Assembly: GCF_030409905.1 (NCBI RefSeq)
Contig: NZ_JAUFQT010000001.1
Span: 2,459,001 to 2,523,000 of the forward strand
Length of the DNA stretch: 64,000 nucleotides
DNA from: Echinicola jeungdonensis
GTDB lineage: Bacteria; Bacteroidota; Bacteroidia; Cytophagales; Cyclobacteriaceae
Direction: 5' to 3'
The translations under genes were made by a program, and so were the position numbers. The notes under the pieces are model-generated. The model did no database searches and had not been told where the DNA came from. It saw nothing but the letters and a program-made list of their open reading frames with translations. This document shows, in pieces, positions 37,285 to 46,611 of the stretch (position 1 is the first letter of the stretch; the number at the start of each line of letters is the position of its first letter).

Positions 37285-37812
37285 ATGAGCAGGAGAGTCA
37301 TTTTATACATTGCCATGAGCTTGGATGGCTACATTGCCAAAGATGAAGGCAATATTGATTTTTTGAATAAAGTCGATGTGCCTGGCGAGGATTATGGATA
37401 TGAAGATTTCCAGCGGAATGTGGATACGGTTATTTGGGGAAGGAAAACCTATGACAAGCTGCTTTCCTTTAATATTCCCTTTCCTCATAAGGATAAAAAA
37501 TGCTTCGTACTTTCTCGAAACCAAAAAGGTAAAAATGAAGATGTGGAGTTTTATGGGGGAGGTTTAAAAGAACTTATTAGTAAGTTGAAAAGTCAAAAAG
37601 GAATGGATATTTACTGTGATGGTGGGGGAGAGGCTGTTTTTGGTCTTTTGAAAGAAAAATTGATTGACCGAATGATTGTTTCTGTAATCCCTTATTTGGT
37701 AGGAAAAGGAGTCCGTTTGTTTAAGGATGGAAGGCCGGAGCAGGATATTGAGTTGATAAAAAGTGTGGCTTACCCCTCGGGCTTAGTACAGCTCTGGTAT
37801 GAAGTGAAATAA
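37285..37812 (+). CDS. Dihydrofolate reductase-like (RibD C-terminal domain) protein
   Basis: A 175-residue member of the DHFR/RibD reductase superfamily: IAMSLDGYIA at the N terminus, VIWGRKTYDKL near residue 50, and CDGGGEAVFGLL near residue 110 matching the NADPH-binding GG loop. These YyaP/YwjB-like proteins have no firm function. It converges on fabI across an inverted repeat. A loose promoter-like TAACTTTA lies at 37216-37223. Confidence 0.85.
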   Translation: MSRRVILYIAMSLDGYIAKDEGNIDFLNKVDVPGEDYGYEDFQRNVDTVIWGRKTYDKLLSFNIPFPHKDKKCFVLSRNQKGKNEDVEFYGGGLKELISKLKSQKGMDIYCDGGGEAVFGLLKEKLIDRMIVSVIPYLVGKGVRLFKDGRPEQDIELIKSVAYPSGLVQLWYEVK

Positions 37813-37884
37813 CCACATAGGTTATCAAAAGGACATTAAATTTTTGTTCTTCTTATGTGCCCTATTGCTTCCTATGTGGTTATT
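37808..37884. repeat. Intergenic element with 14-bp terminal inverted repeats
   Basis: AATAACCACATAGG (37808-37821) is the exact reverse complement of CCTATGTGGTTATT (37871-37884), with 49 bases between. It also contains a partial copy of the arm (TTATGTG near 37853). It fills the gap between two convergent genes and overlaps the last codons of the DHFR-like gene. It may act as a hairpin terminator for both; its layout suggests a short dispersed repeat. Copy number cannot be seen here. Confidence 0.6.
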
Positions 37885-37889
37885 CGATA

Positions 37890-38708
37890 TTATTTCAAAT
37901 CGGCAAATTTTTCCATGATCTCTTCAGAGATACCTGTATTGGAATATCCACCGTCATGGTAAAGGTTTTGCATAGTGACCATTCTGGTCAAATCGGAGAA
38001 CATGGTCACGATATAATCGGCACAGGCTTCTGCAGAGGCATTGCCAAGGGGAGACATGGATTGGGCAAAATTGAAGAAAGCATCAAATCCACCAATTCCT
38101 GATCCCGCAGTAGTGATCGTTGGAGATTGGGAAATGGTATTGACCCTTACTTTTTTGTTTTTTCCAAACCTGTATCCAAATCCTCTGGTAATGCTTTCCA
38201 AAAGTGCTTTGGCATCAGCCATATCAGTATAAAATGGAAAAACCCTTTGGGCTGCAATGTAAGAAAGGGCCAGGATAGAACCCCATTCGTTCATTACATC
38301 TTTTTTCTCAGCCACCTGCATCATTTTGTGGAATGAAATGGCAGAAACATCATAAGATTTCATTGCCCAATCATAATTGAGGTCGCCATAGGCTTTACCT
38401 TTTCTGATGTTGGGAGACATTCCAATGGAGTGCAATAAGAAGTCAAAATTGCCTCCTAAAAATTCTTTAGCCTCATCATAAAGTTTTTCGATATCCTCTA
38501 AAGAAGTGGCATCGGCAGGGATGACAATGGTATCGCACTCTTCGGCCAATTCTTTTACAGCGCCCATTCTCATAGCGATGGGGGCATTGGTAAGGACAAA
38601 TTTAGCTCCTTGCTCTTTTGCTTTCAGGGCTGTTTTCCAGGCGATGGAATTTTCATCCAGTGCTCCTGTGATGATTCCTTTTTTTCCTTTGAGTAGATTC
38701 TCAGGCAT
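37890..38708 (-). CDS. fabI: Enoyl-[acyl-carrier-protein] reductase (NADH)
   Basis: Final reductive step of fatty acid elongation. The 272-residue SDR-type enzyme has GIITGALDENSIAW (cofactor site), LLHSIG, and the FabI catalytic spacing Y-x6-K in FYTDMADAKALLES, plus QSPTITTAGSGI and the C-terminal YHDGGYSNTGI. Target of triclosan in other species. Stands alone on the minus strand. Confidence 0.93.
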   Translation of the reverse strand: MPENLLKGKKGIITGALDENSIAWKTALKAKEQGAKFVLTNAPIAMRMGAVKELAEECDTIVIPADATSLEDIEKLYDEAKEFLGGNFDFLLHSIGMSPNIRKGKAYGDLNYDWAMKSYDVSAISFHKMMQVAEKKDVMNEWGSILALSYIAAQRVFPFYTDMADAKALLESITRGFGYRFGKNKKVRVNTISQSPTITTAGSGIGGFDAFFNFAQSMSPLGNASAEACADYIVTMFSDLTRMVTMQNLYHDGGYSNTGISEEIMEKFADLK

Positions 38709-38814
38709 GGTATGATTTTTTAATATTGGTTCATAATATTGAGGGGTAAAAATAAGGAAAATTTATTGATTCAAAGGTTTCCTCCTATATTTACCCCTTC
38801 CTTGATGGTTCCTG

Positions 38815-40470
38815 TTAGGATACACTCAGTAATTCTTTGGCACTTTTGAAGGCACTTTCAGATGGATTGGCCCCAGCGATCATTTTCGCTATTTCCTGAA
38901 TCCTTTCTTCAGCCTCCAGGGGCCGGATTTTACTGATTGTTTTTTCGGAACTATTATCTTTAAAAACAAAGTAATGCCTATCCCCTTTGGCGGCTACCTG
39001 AGGGAGATGGCTGATACAGATGACTTGGTGTTGCCTGGCAATTTGCTGCATCATCTTGACCATTTGCAATGCCACTTCACCTGAAATTCCCGTATCTATT
39101 TCATCAAATATAAGGGTGGGCAATGCGATTTTATCTGCCATGATATATTTGATAGCAAACATCAACCTGGAAAATTCTCCTCCGGAAGCTACTTGACGGA
39201 TAGCTTGTGGCCGTATCCCTTTATTGGCTGAAAATAGGATTTCTATTTCATCAATTCCTGAGGGGGAAGGGGCCGTCAGTTGATGGTCTATTTCAATGCT
39301 GGCATTTTCCATGGCCAATTCAGCCAATAAATCAGTGATTTGCTTTCCAAAGGCCTTAAAAATGGATTTTCTCTTTTGGGATAATTCCTGCCCTTTTTTC
39401 TGCAAATCCTTTTCAGCAGCTTCCAACTCTTTTTGGAGCCTTTCCAACTCATCATCAAGATGGTCTACTTGGAATGCTTTGTCTGCCAGCTCTTTTTCAA
39501 TATCCATCAATTCCTCAACAGATTGGGCGCCATGCTTTTTCTGTAGTTGATAGATTTTGCTTAATCTTTCCCTGATTTCTTCCAGCTTTTCAAAATCCAC
39601 TTCGATTTTCCCGTCTTCCTCCTCCAGGCTGGCTCCAATGTCATTTACTTCAATGCAGACACTGTTAAAGCGTTCGTAGAGTTCTTCAAACTGGGGACTG
39701 AATTTTTGCAGATGCTGAAAGCCCTGATTGACCTGCATCAAAAGATTGATGACTCCCAATTGTTCCCCATGAAGCAGATCAAGATTTTCATGGATTTTGG
39801 ATTTTATTTCTTCGGCATTGTCCAGGATTTCCTGCTCACTTTCCAATGCGGATTGCTCTCCTACCTGTAATTGTAATGCAGATAGTTCTTCCAATTGGAA
39901 CTGGTTAAAGTCGGCTTCTTTTCTTAAAGCTGCAGCCTCGGCCTGGAGGTTCTCAAAGGCTTTTTTGGACTTTCTGAAATTTTTAAATGCCTGCGCATAG
40001 GATTCTTTTTCAGAATGGGTTCCTGCAAATGCATCCACTAATCCCAATTGGAAGTCACCAGCACCTAAGCGTAAATTGTCATGTTGTGAATGGATGTCCA
40101 TTAGGGCTTTCCCCAGGGTTTTGAGGATCTCTAATTTGACAGGGGTGTCATTGACAAATGCCCTGGATTTTCCAGAGGGGGCGATTTCCCGTCTGATGAT
40201 GCAGGAGGATTCAAAGTCCAGATCTTCTTTGTCAAAATAATCTTCTAGTCCGTAATTTCCTATATCAAAAACACCCTCAATGATACATTTTTTGGAAGCA
40301 TCAAAAAGGGCTTTGGTATCTGCCCTGTTACCTAGCAATAAACCGACAGCTCCCAACATGATGGACTTTCCGGCACCGGTTTCCCCAGTGATCATATTCA
40401 GGGCTTGGGAAGGGGCCATTTCCAAGGATTCAATCAGTGCATAATTGGAAATGCTCAGGTTCTTCAGCAT
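38815..40470 (-). CDS. recN: DNA repair protein RecN
   Basis: SMC-like ATPase acting in double-strand break repair. Walker A ITGETGAGKS is near residue 30, then a central coiled coil (about 150-360), the ABC signature VASGGEFSRL and Walker B LIFDEIDTGISG. 551 residues, normal. Last gene of the minus-strand run bamD-rpoZ-coaBC-porD-recN. Confidence 0.94.
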   Translation of the reverse strand: MLKNLSISNYALIESLEMAPSQALNMITGETGAGKSIMLGAVGLLLGNRADTKALFDASKKCIIEGVFDIGNYGLEDYFDKEDLDFESSCIIRREIAPSGKSRAFVNDTPVKLEILKTLGKALMDIHSQHDNLRLGAGDFQLGLVDAFAGTHSEKESYAQAFKNFRKSKKAFENLQAEAAALRKEADFNQFQLEELSALQLQVGEQSALESEQEILDNAEEIKSKIHENLDLLHGEQLGVINLLMQVNQGFQHLQKFSPQFEELYERFNSVCIEVNDIGASLEEEDGKIEVDFEKLEEIRERLSKIYQLQKKHGAQSVEELMDIEKELADKAFQVDHLDDELERLQKELEAAEKDLQKKGQELSQKRKSIFKAFGKQITDLLAELAMENASIEIDHQLTAPSPSGIDEIEILFSANKGIRPQAIRQVASGGEFSRLMFAIKYIMADKIALPTLIFDEIDTGISGEVALQMVKMMQQIARQHQVICISHLPQVAAKGDRHYFVFKDNSSEKTISKIRPLEAEERIQEIAKMIAGANPSESAFKSAKELLSVS

Positions 40471-40517
40471 AAAGAAAATCTTTTTGTTGATGGAAGGTAA
40501 AACTAATTAAAAACCCA

Positions 40518-41420
40518 TTATCCCTTAAGGATATCCTGGTATTTTTGGGCATTGTTGGGGTCAATTTTAAGGAGAATGTCCTTGGCCTCAGCCTGGATGC
40601 TGTCCGGGGCATTTTGTAATACCTTTCCTAATTCATCAGATTTTGCATCCATAAAGGTAATAGTCAAAATACTGCTGGGCTGTACACGGTTGACCTCCTC
40701 CAGCTTTTTAAGGGCTTCAAGGATGTTTTGATAGGCTTTTTCCCGATCATTGGTCAATAGATCCATGCCCATACGGTGGTAAAGATAAATGGCCTCACGG
40801 ACTCCCCGGGTGGTTTGCGAACTATACAATTCATCAATTAACCAGTACCTGTTCCTTCTATCACTTGGGTTTTGATTCCAGCCGGGCCTGCCTGATTGTT
40901 GGGCATTGGAGACGATATTATTGGCAATTTCAAAATAAGGTTCTCCTCCTTCTAGGGCAAAGGAGTCATAATCAACCCCCAAGACTATATAAGCATAATA
41001 GGCCAAAAGGGAGGTGATGTTATTGAGATGGGAATATCTGTTAAATTCCATAGGCTGGGATTCAACAAATTCAAAAGTCCAGTTCCTGTCAACAAAATTA
41101 AACAAAAGGGTTTCATAACTGGCGCCATAAATGGGGCGTACCGCCTGTACCTGTACGGTTGCCTCAAAGAGACCAACCCTGGGCATGTTGTTGATGGTAA
41201 TTAGTAAATTTCCTTTTATCCTTTCGAGGGGTTCAAATTGATCATCCGTCCAACTTCTACCATTAAGAAATTGTTCAAATGAACTTTTCATTTGTTCAAA
41301 AATGTCCCTTTCCTGGGTTCGTGCCCTGTCACTATTAATGGTTACGGTAAAATTTAATTCCTGTGCCTGAAGTTGAAAAATGAATAAAAAGGCGAAAATG
41401 GCAATAATGCTGGTTCTCAT
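40518..41420 (-). CDS. DUF4835 family protein, PorD-like type IX secretion component
   Basis: A 300-residue exported protein with a signal peptide (about residues 1-19, ending LQAQ). Conserved features of DUF4835 are visible: ELNFTVTINSDRA, the FV(D/E)R central part and a C-terminal alpha-helical tail. In Porphyromonas the equivalent, PorD, is tied to the type IX secretion system. The gene sits between coaBC and recN, a conserved Bacteroidota position. Confidence 0.82.
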   Translation of the reverse strand: MRTSIIAIFAFLFIFQLQAQELNFTVTINSDRARTQERDIFEQMKSSFEQFLNGRSWTDDQFEPLERIKGNLLITINNMPRVGLFEATVQVQAVRPIYGASYETLLFNFVDRNWTFEFVESQPMEFNRYSHLNNITSLLAYYAYIVLGVDYDSFALEGGEPYFEIANNIVSNAQQSGRPGWNQNPSDRRNRYWLIDELYSSQTTRGVREAIYLYHRMGMDLLTNDREKAYQNILEALKKLEEVNRVQPSSILTITFMDAKSDELGKVLQNAPDSIQAEAKDILLKIDPNNAQKYQDILKG

Positions 41421-41463
41421 AAGGTTTAAATCTTCAGCATAAAGATAATAATTATTGTTTGGC

Positions 41464-42672
41464 TTAGCTTTTTGTGCTTATTTTTTTGATTGCTGATGCG
41501 ATAAGAGCTGCAATTTCTTTTTTGGGAAGCAATTCAGAAACGTCCTTTTCCCCTGATGGATAATAAAAAGTCACTTTGTTGGTGTCATGTTTAAAACCGG
41601 CACCTTGGTCGTTCATGGAGTTAAGGATGATCATGTCAAAATTTTTCTTGGCCAATTTGCCTTTTGCATTTTCCTCCTCCTGTTGTGTTTCCAGGGCAAA
41701 GCCAATATGAAGTTGATGAGAGGATTTTTCCTGGCCCAAGTTTGCAGCGATATCCACATTCTTTTTCAATGCAATGGACATGTCATCTGCTTTCTTCTTC
41801 ATTTTTTCTTTAGCGGGAAGAGCAGGGGTATAGTCAGCCACAGCTGCTGCAAAAATGCATATATCTGCCGCATTATGCCTTTCTTTTGCTGCCTCGTACA
41901 TTGATTGGGCATGAGTGACTGGAATGGTCCGGATATTTGGGTGTTGGGTACTCACTTGGCTGGGGCCTAGAATAAGATCTACTTGAGCGCCCCTGGTTGC
42001 CATTTCTTCTGCTATGGCAAGCCCCATCTTTCCACTGGAGTGATTACCAATATACCTGACAGGATCAATAGGCTCTTGGGTTGGGCCAGCGGTAATAAGA
42101 ACCTTTTTTCCTTTAAAGTCGGATTTTGAATAAAAATGCTGAATGATAGCTTCCAGGATATTTTCTGGCTCCATCATTCGCCCTTGCCCGCTTAAACCAC
42201 TGGCAAGCTCCCCGCTTTCTGCATCCAAGATGTGGTTTCCATATTGCCTGAGGGTTTGTAGATTGGCTTTGACGGCAGGGTGCTGGTACATATCCAAATC
42301 CATGGCTGGTGCAACCATTACCGGACATCTTGCCGAAAGGTAAGTGGCAACTAATAAATTATCTGAATTGCCATTAGCCATTTTGGAAAGGGTGCTGGCA
42401 CTCAGTGGGGCTATCAAAAATAAATCTGCCCAAAGTCCTAAATCAACATGGTTGTTCCATTCTCCAGTGTCTTTGATTTGGAATTTTTGATATACAGGCC
42501 TTTTGGAGAGGGTGGATAAAGTCAGTGGAGTGATAAAATCAAGAGCAGAAGTACTCATGATAATTTGTACTTCTGCTCCTTCTTTGACCAATAGTCTGGT
42601 CAGGTGTGCTGATTTGTAAGCAGCAATGCTGCCCGTTACTGCAAGTAATATGCGTTTCCCCTTCAGTTGCAT
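41464..42672 (-). CDS. coaBC: Bifunctional phosphopantothenoylcysteine decarboxylase/phosphopantothenate-cysteine ligase
   Basis: Two steps of coenzyme A synthesis in one 402-residue protein. The CoaC flavoprotein part (1 to about 180) has AVTGSIAAYKS, the catalytic His in NHVDLGLWAD and PAMDLDMY. The CoaB part has ITAGPTQEPIDPVR, GKMGLAIAEE and AAVADYTP. Separated by 5 bases from rpoZ upstream, so cotranscribed. Confidence 0.95.
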   Translation of the reverse strand: MQLKGKRILLAVTGSIAAYKSAHLTRLLVKEGAEVQIIMSTSALDFITPLTLSTLSKRPVYQKFQIKDTGEWNNHVDLGLWADLFLIAPLSASTLSKMANGNSDNLLVATYLSARCPVMVAPAMDLDMYQHPAVKANLQTLRQYGNHILDAESGELASGLSGQGRMMEPENILEAIIQHFYSKSDFKGKKVLITAGPTQEPIDPVRYIGNHSSGKMGLAIAEEMATRGAQVDLILGPSQVSTQHPNIRTIPVTHAQSMYEAAKERHNAADICIFAAAVADYTPALPAKEKMKKKADDMSIALKKNVDIAANLGQEKSSHQLHIGFALETQQEEENAKGKLAKKNFDMIILNSMNDQGAGFKHDTNKVTFYYPSGEKDVSELLPKKEIAALIASAIKKISTKS

Positions 42673-42677
42673 GGGGA

Positions 42678-42995
42678 TTATTCTTCAGTATTTTCTTCTT
42701 CAGGGTATCGGAAATAAACTTTTCCTTCCATGAATTCTTCCATTGCCAATGTGCTTGGCTTTGGCATTCTTTCATAAAACTTGGAGATTTCAATTTGCTC
42801 CTTGTTTTCGAAAACCTCTTCTAAGTTGTCTACAGAGGAGGCAAATTCAGAAAGTTTGTTGTTCAATTCTTCCTTATTGGCCAGAGAGATTTGTTTGGCC
42901 CTTTGGGAAACAATATGAATGGACTCATAAATATTGCCAGAGATTTCTGCGACCTTGTCCAGATCCCGGGTAATGATGGATGGATTGACTGCCAT
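42678..42995 (-). CDS. rpoZ: DNA-directed RNA polymerase subunit omega
   Basis: A 105-residue protein beginning MAVNPSIITRDLDKVAE, with NIYESIHIVSQRAKQI matching the omega core helices. The C-terminal third is acidic and specific to Bacteroidota. I chose ATG 42995; an upstream TTG adds three residues. Lies between bamD and coaBC, the usual order in the phylum. Confidence 0.88.
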   Translation of the reverse strand: MAVNPSIITRDLDKVAEISGNIYESIHIVSQRAKQISLANKEELNNKLSEFASSVDNLEEVFENKEQIEISKFYERMPKPSTLAMEEFMEGKVYFRYPEEENTEE

Positions 42996-43024
42996 ATGAT
43001 TCAATTAATAGTTTTGCTTATTTA

Positions 43025-43948
43025 TTAGTACATCTGTTCGGAATCCACAAGGCTTTCTTTCTTTTTGGCCTCTTCCGCAGCTTTTTTTGCAGCTGCGGTA
43101 CGTTCTTCGTATTCCGTTTTTATCTTTCTATGCGAAGTAAGTTCTGCTTTTGTTTCATTTATCAAGTTGTTCACCTTGCTCAGGTATTCGCTTTCCGGAT
43201 ACTTTCTTTTAAACTCTTCTCCAAATTCCAATGCCTGGTTGAGCCTTTCTTCTTTTTTGGAGAAAATGCTCCTTTCTCCATATGCGGAACTAACCTCTAC
43301 CAATTTATAAGCTAATTCCTCATTGTGCTCACTATTGGGGTAAGTTTCTGCAAAATTTTGGAAGTTAACGATGCAGGCTAGGTAAAATTGGCCTGGGAAA
43401 AGCCCTTCGGTAAGCCTGTAATACATTTTGGACTCCTCGTAAGCTTTCTTTTCAAAACGGCTTTGAAGGTCTTCTATCATCGAAAGTGCTCTTTCATAAG
43501 AGTCCGATTTGGGGAACCTATTGATAAATTGTTGGATGGCTGAAACAGCCTCCTTACTGCTTGATTGGTCCAAGTTATAGTCTGGAGCATCTTTATACAG
43601 GGAGTATGCATGCATGAATAAAGCCTCCTCTGCTAATGGACTCCGGTTATAACTTTGAAAGAAAGTTTTAAAATAGCCCGCTGCCTCGAGGTATCTTTTC
43701 ATTCGGAAATGAGCATAAGCATAGTTGAATTGGGCCAACTCAGAACGCTCACTTCCCCGAATAACCGGCATCACCTTGTCGTAAAGGATAATGGCCTTGT
43801 TGTATTCCCCCTCCTGGTAGTACTCATTGGCGGCTTCGTAGATTTCATCCCAGTTGGTGCTTTTTTCCAACTTATAGAACTTCCCACAAGCGCCCAGGGC
43901 CAAAAGGGTAATAAGGAACAGTATATGCGTAATTCTTCTCTTCATCAT
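43025..43948 (-). CDS. bamD: Outer membrane assembly lipoprotein BamD
   Basis: Lipoprotein of the BAM complex that folds outer-membrane barrels. The N terminus has a signal peptide with lipobox LGAC, predicting the lipidated Cys near residue 21. The mature part is made of TPR-like repeats (YYQEGEYNKAIILYDKVM, AYFRMKRYLEAAGYF type). 307 residues with a lysine/alanine-rich tail. Two adjacent ATGs (43948, 43945) are possible starts. First gene of its operon, with a -7 box unusually close to the start. Confidence 0.9.
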   Translation of the reverse strand: MMKRRITHILFLITLLALGACGKFYKLEKSTNWDEIYEAANEYYQEGEYNKAIILYDKVMPVIRGSERSELAQFNYAYAHFRMKRYLEAAGYFKTFFQSYNRSPLAEEALFMHAYSLYKDAPDYNLDQSSSKEAVSAIQQFINRFPKSDSYERALSMIEDLQSRFEKKAYEESKMYYRLTEGLFPGQFYLACIVNFQNFAETYPNSEHNEELAYKLVEVSSAYGERSIFSKKEERLNQALEFGEEFKRKYPESEYLSKVNNLINETKAELTSHRKIKTEYEERTAAAKKAAEEAKKKESLVDSEQMY

Positions 43949-43959
43949 TTTTCAATCTG

Positions 43960-43967
43960 CAAATATA
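43960..43967 (-). promoter_or_regulatory. Candidate -7 box for the bamD operon
   Basis: Minus-strand TATATTTG, exact TAnnTTTG match, only 11-14 bases upstream of the bamD ATGs. The predicted leader would be under about 12 nt. Confidence 0.45.
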
Positions 43968-44015
43968 ATGGAAATAGACTGGGTTTCAAATTTTGTTGTC
44001 CTGCATGAATAGGAA

Positions 44016-44735
44016 TTATTTCTTGACAACGAGTTTTTTGGTGACGATATTTTTGCTGTCAACAATTAAGGTATAAAAATAAACTCCCGGATTATAATCG
44101 TTAACGTTGATCAATAGGGTGTTTTGCTCTGGGGAGAGAGTGTATTCATCAATGAAATTTCCTATAAAACTGTTGATAACCAACTTGATATTGGCATTGG
44201 GATCTTTGATTTTATAATCAATTTGTGCGGTTCTATAACTTGGGTTAGGATAAACACTTCCCAATGAAATGGATTCATGGTCCACTTCACTTTCGGAGCC
44301 ACTTGGGGAAAATACCTCGTATACCGATTCAATAAGAAATACATCTCTTAAGTTATCTGGATTGGAAAAGTGGAGGTCAAATGTGCCTTTTGTTTCTGTA
44401 ATGCCCAAATCAAACTCTATGTATAGGTCGGTGAAAATTTCCCCTGGCTCTAGGTTTAATTTTATTTTGGCCAAATCCTTTCTCGGGTCATAGCATTGGT
44501 CACCAATGCAGACCTTGATGTCCTGTGAGGAGCCGATGTTTCCCCTCATAAATTTCAAAACGTATTCTTTGGCTTTTGAGGATTCATTTTGAAGGATTAC
44601 GGATTTCCGTTGGGTAGAATTGATTTTTCCGTTAAAAGTGATGTTCTCGCTAAGCACACGCACCTGCCTGGCTTCAGTTTCTGTATACTGAAGCAACATA
44701 AAAATAATGGCACATAGCGATAAAAAATTTTTCAT
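44016..44735 (-). CDS. Secreted protein with type IX sorting domain
   Basis: A 239-residue exported protein of unknown function. It has a signal peptide (about residues 1-22), a central beta-rich region with a CIGDQCYDP cysteine pair, and a C-terminal T9SS type A sorting domain of about 80 residues (LGSVYPNPSYRTAQIDY through GVYFYTLIVD to KKLVVKK). The sorting domain is normally cleaved at the outer membrane. It lies between an OstA-like gene and bamD but is separated from both by gaps. Confidence 0.85.
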   Translation of the reverse strand: MKNFLSLCAIIFMLLQYTETEARQVRVLSENITFNGKINSTQRKSVILQNESSKAKEYVLKFMRGNIGSSQDIKVCIGDQCYDPRKDLAKIKLNLEPGEIFTDLYIEFDLGITETKGTFDLHFSNPDNLRDVFLIESVYEVFSPSGSESEVDHESISLGSVYPNPSYRTAQIDYKIKDPNANIKLVINSFIGNFIDEYTLSPEQNTLLINVNDYNPGVYFYTLIVDSKNIVTKKLVVKK

Positions 44736-44948
44736 GTATATGTTTGACCAATAAGTGTTTCTTTAAATGGATTAACTGTCAAAATTATATACGAATAAAA
44801 ATACTGATTTGATTCCTTCTTTTAAAGGATTCAGGGTTAAAAAATGTTAAGCTCAATAAAATTTTTTTTAAAATTATTCGTTTCTTCGATCTCTTTGTAA
44901 AAAATCTTTGTAAGACTTTGGATATTAAGCTTTGATTTTCGAATCCTT

Positions 44949-46562
44949 TCACAAAAAACGCTGGATTTTTTCATGGTCAGGGTAGGGTATAACTACATCT
45001 GGCTCCAGGAAAAAATTAAATGGATCTGCCTCTTTTCTGACTGGAGTTCTCCAATTCCTGATAATTTCCATTGTAGGCCTTTCATCTACCCGCCAATCAA
45101 AACCTTTTAATCTGGTTTCTTCCTCTTGAATCATAAAGGTTGGGGTAAACGAGGCTTCCGGTTTTACAGTATGATTAATTTTCACTACTTCGCCATCCTC
45201 AAAGTGCATGAAGATTTTACCGCATAATAATTTGTTGAGGCCTTTCATTGTGGTATCATTTTCCAGAGCAAAATAAAGGGATTCCCCATTGCCTTCCACA
45301 TCCAGACGGGTCAGATCCCCTTCAGTAAAATGCCCGGTCATTTCCCGTCCTTTTATTTGGTTATAATTTTTAAGTGTGTCTGTGGTTATGGCAAAAGCAT
45401 TTTTTCTTAAAAAAGCTTTGTCAATATCTTCATTGGCAATTAGGAAATGGATGCTGTCAGCAGAAATTTGGCTGTCATTGTTCCATAATAAGGGGTCATC
45501 ATAAAGGTAAATGGTGGAATCCGAATAATGGTAAACTGTGGAGTCAGCTCTTCCTGCTAAATCCCCTTTTATCAATCGCATATTAGCAAATGCCTTCAAA
45601 TATCGAATGGAAGCTTTTTCACTGTCTTGGCTAATCAGGGTGTCTGCGATCATGTATAGCGTGTCAGACTCAAAATATTTCTGAACCAAAGCATTACCAT
45701 AAACTTTGGAATATTTGCGTTCTTCCCAGTATTTCCCTTCTTCCCCGAAAATTTCCACTTTCCTTTCCTTGTGAAAGATACTTACATTTTTCTGGGCTTC
45801 GTAATACTTTTTATTTTCATCATAATAGAGGGTTTCTCCCATTACCCTAGATTCTTCTGAATCTACCTCGCCCTCAAAAAACCTGAAAATCTTTTTCTCG
45901 GTATCATAGAAACTTCCCTTTTTGGCATTCAACTTATTGCCTTCCTTGGAAATGATATTGGTAATGCCTTCAGTTTCTGCCGTCTTAGGGACTGTTTTAT
46001 AATATAGGATATTGGATCTTAAAGTATATTCTGGGTTCTCCAGAACCACGTCTTCCGTAAAGGTGATTTTTTCGATTTGGGTGTTGTAAAGGCCTTTTTC
46101 ACTGGTTAGTACATTCGTGGTATCCACAACTTTTCCGGAATTGAAATAATTGGCTATCCCATTGTTTCGGTTATAATCAAGGAAGTTGGTATAAAGGGTT
46201 GTTCCTTCATTTTTGAAGACTACATTAGTTCTGAGTTTGGCTACCCTGGTATTGCCGTCATACTCCGCGTAATGGCTGGTGGTGGTTACCGGGTCTTTTT
46301 GGTCTTCGATTTTTACATTTCCAAAAAGCTTGGCAATATTTTCCTGGCTGTAAAAATGGGCAGAATCACAGTATATCATAGAATTTTGATGCTTCATGAT
46401 CACATCCTTGATCAATCGCTCAAAACCACGGCCACCCCGGAGGCTTTCTGCCTGGATGATTTCCAACTGATTATTAGCCGAAGTGCCACTGGTTTGGGCA
46501 CTTGACATTCCCCAACTAATAAAATATAGAAATAGAAAGTATGTGAATTTCTTTTTTTGCAT
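44949..46562 (-). CDS. OstA-like (LptA/LptD N-terminal domain) protein
   Basis: A 537-residue exported protein with a signal peptide (about residues 1-23) and a long series of beta-jellyroll repeats of the OstA type, such as NIAKLFGNVKIEDQ, GIANYFNSGKV and KIFRFFEGEV. This domain carries LPS across the periplasm in LptA and forms the N terminus of LptD. No C-terminal barrel is visible, so it is not a full LptD. I chose ATG 46562 (MQKKKFTYF) because the longer frame starts with a TTG inside the tilS promoter region. Confidence 0.85.
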   Translation of the reverse strand: MQKKKFTYFLFLYFISWGMSSAQTSGTSANNQLEIIQAESLRGGRGFERLIKDVIMKHQNSMIYCDSAHFYSQENIAKLFGNVKIEDQKDPVTTTSHYAEYDGNTRVAKLRTNVVFKNEGTTLYTNFLDYNRNNGIANYFNSGKVVDTTNVLTSEKGLYNTQIEKITFTEDVVLENPEYTLRSNILYYKTVPKTAETEGITNIISKEGNKLNAKKGSFYDTEKKIFRFFEGEVDSEESRVMGETLYYDENKKYYEAQKNVSIFHKERKVEIFGEEGKYWEERKYSKVYGNALVQKYFESDTLYMIADTLISQDSEKASIRYLKAFANMRLIKGDLAGRADSTVYHYSDSTIYLYDDPLLWNNDSQISADSIHFLIANEDIDKAFLRKNAFAITTDTLKNYNQIKGREMTGHFTEGDLTRLDVEGNGESLYFALENDTTMKGLNKLLCGKIFMHFEDGEVVKINHTVKPEASFTPTFMIQEEETRLKGFDWRVDERPTMEIIRNWRTPVRKEADPFNFFLEPDVVIPYPDHEKIQRFL

Positions 46563-46580
46563 TATCCCTTTTATCAACGG

Positions 46581-46588
46581 CAAAATTA
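46581..46588 (-). promoter_or_regulatory. Candidate -7 box for the OstA-like gene
   Basis: Minus-strand TAATTTTG, exact TAnnTTTG match, 18 bases upstream of the ATG at 46562. Confidence 0.4.
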
Positions 46589-46599
46589 ATCAAAAATGG

Positions 46600-46607
46600 T
46601 ACTTTTG
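46600..46607 (+). promoter_or_regulatory. Candidate -7 box for tilS
   Basis: TACTTTTG, exact TAnnTTTG match, ending 4 bases before the tilS ATG at 46612. If used, the transcript would start at or next to the start codon. Confidence 0.4.
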
Positions 46608-46611
46608 ATTC

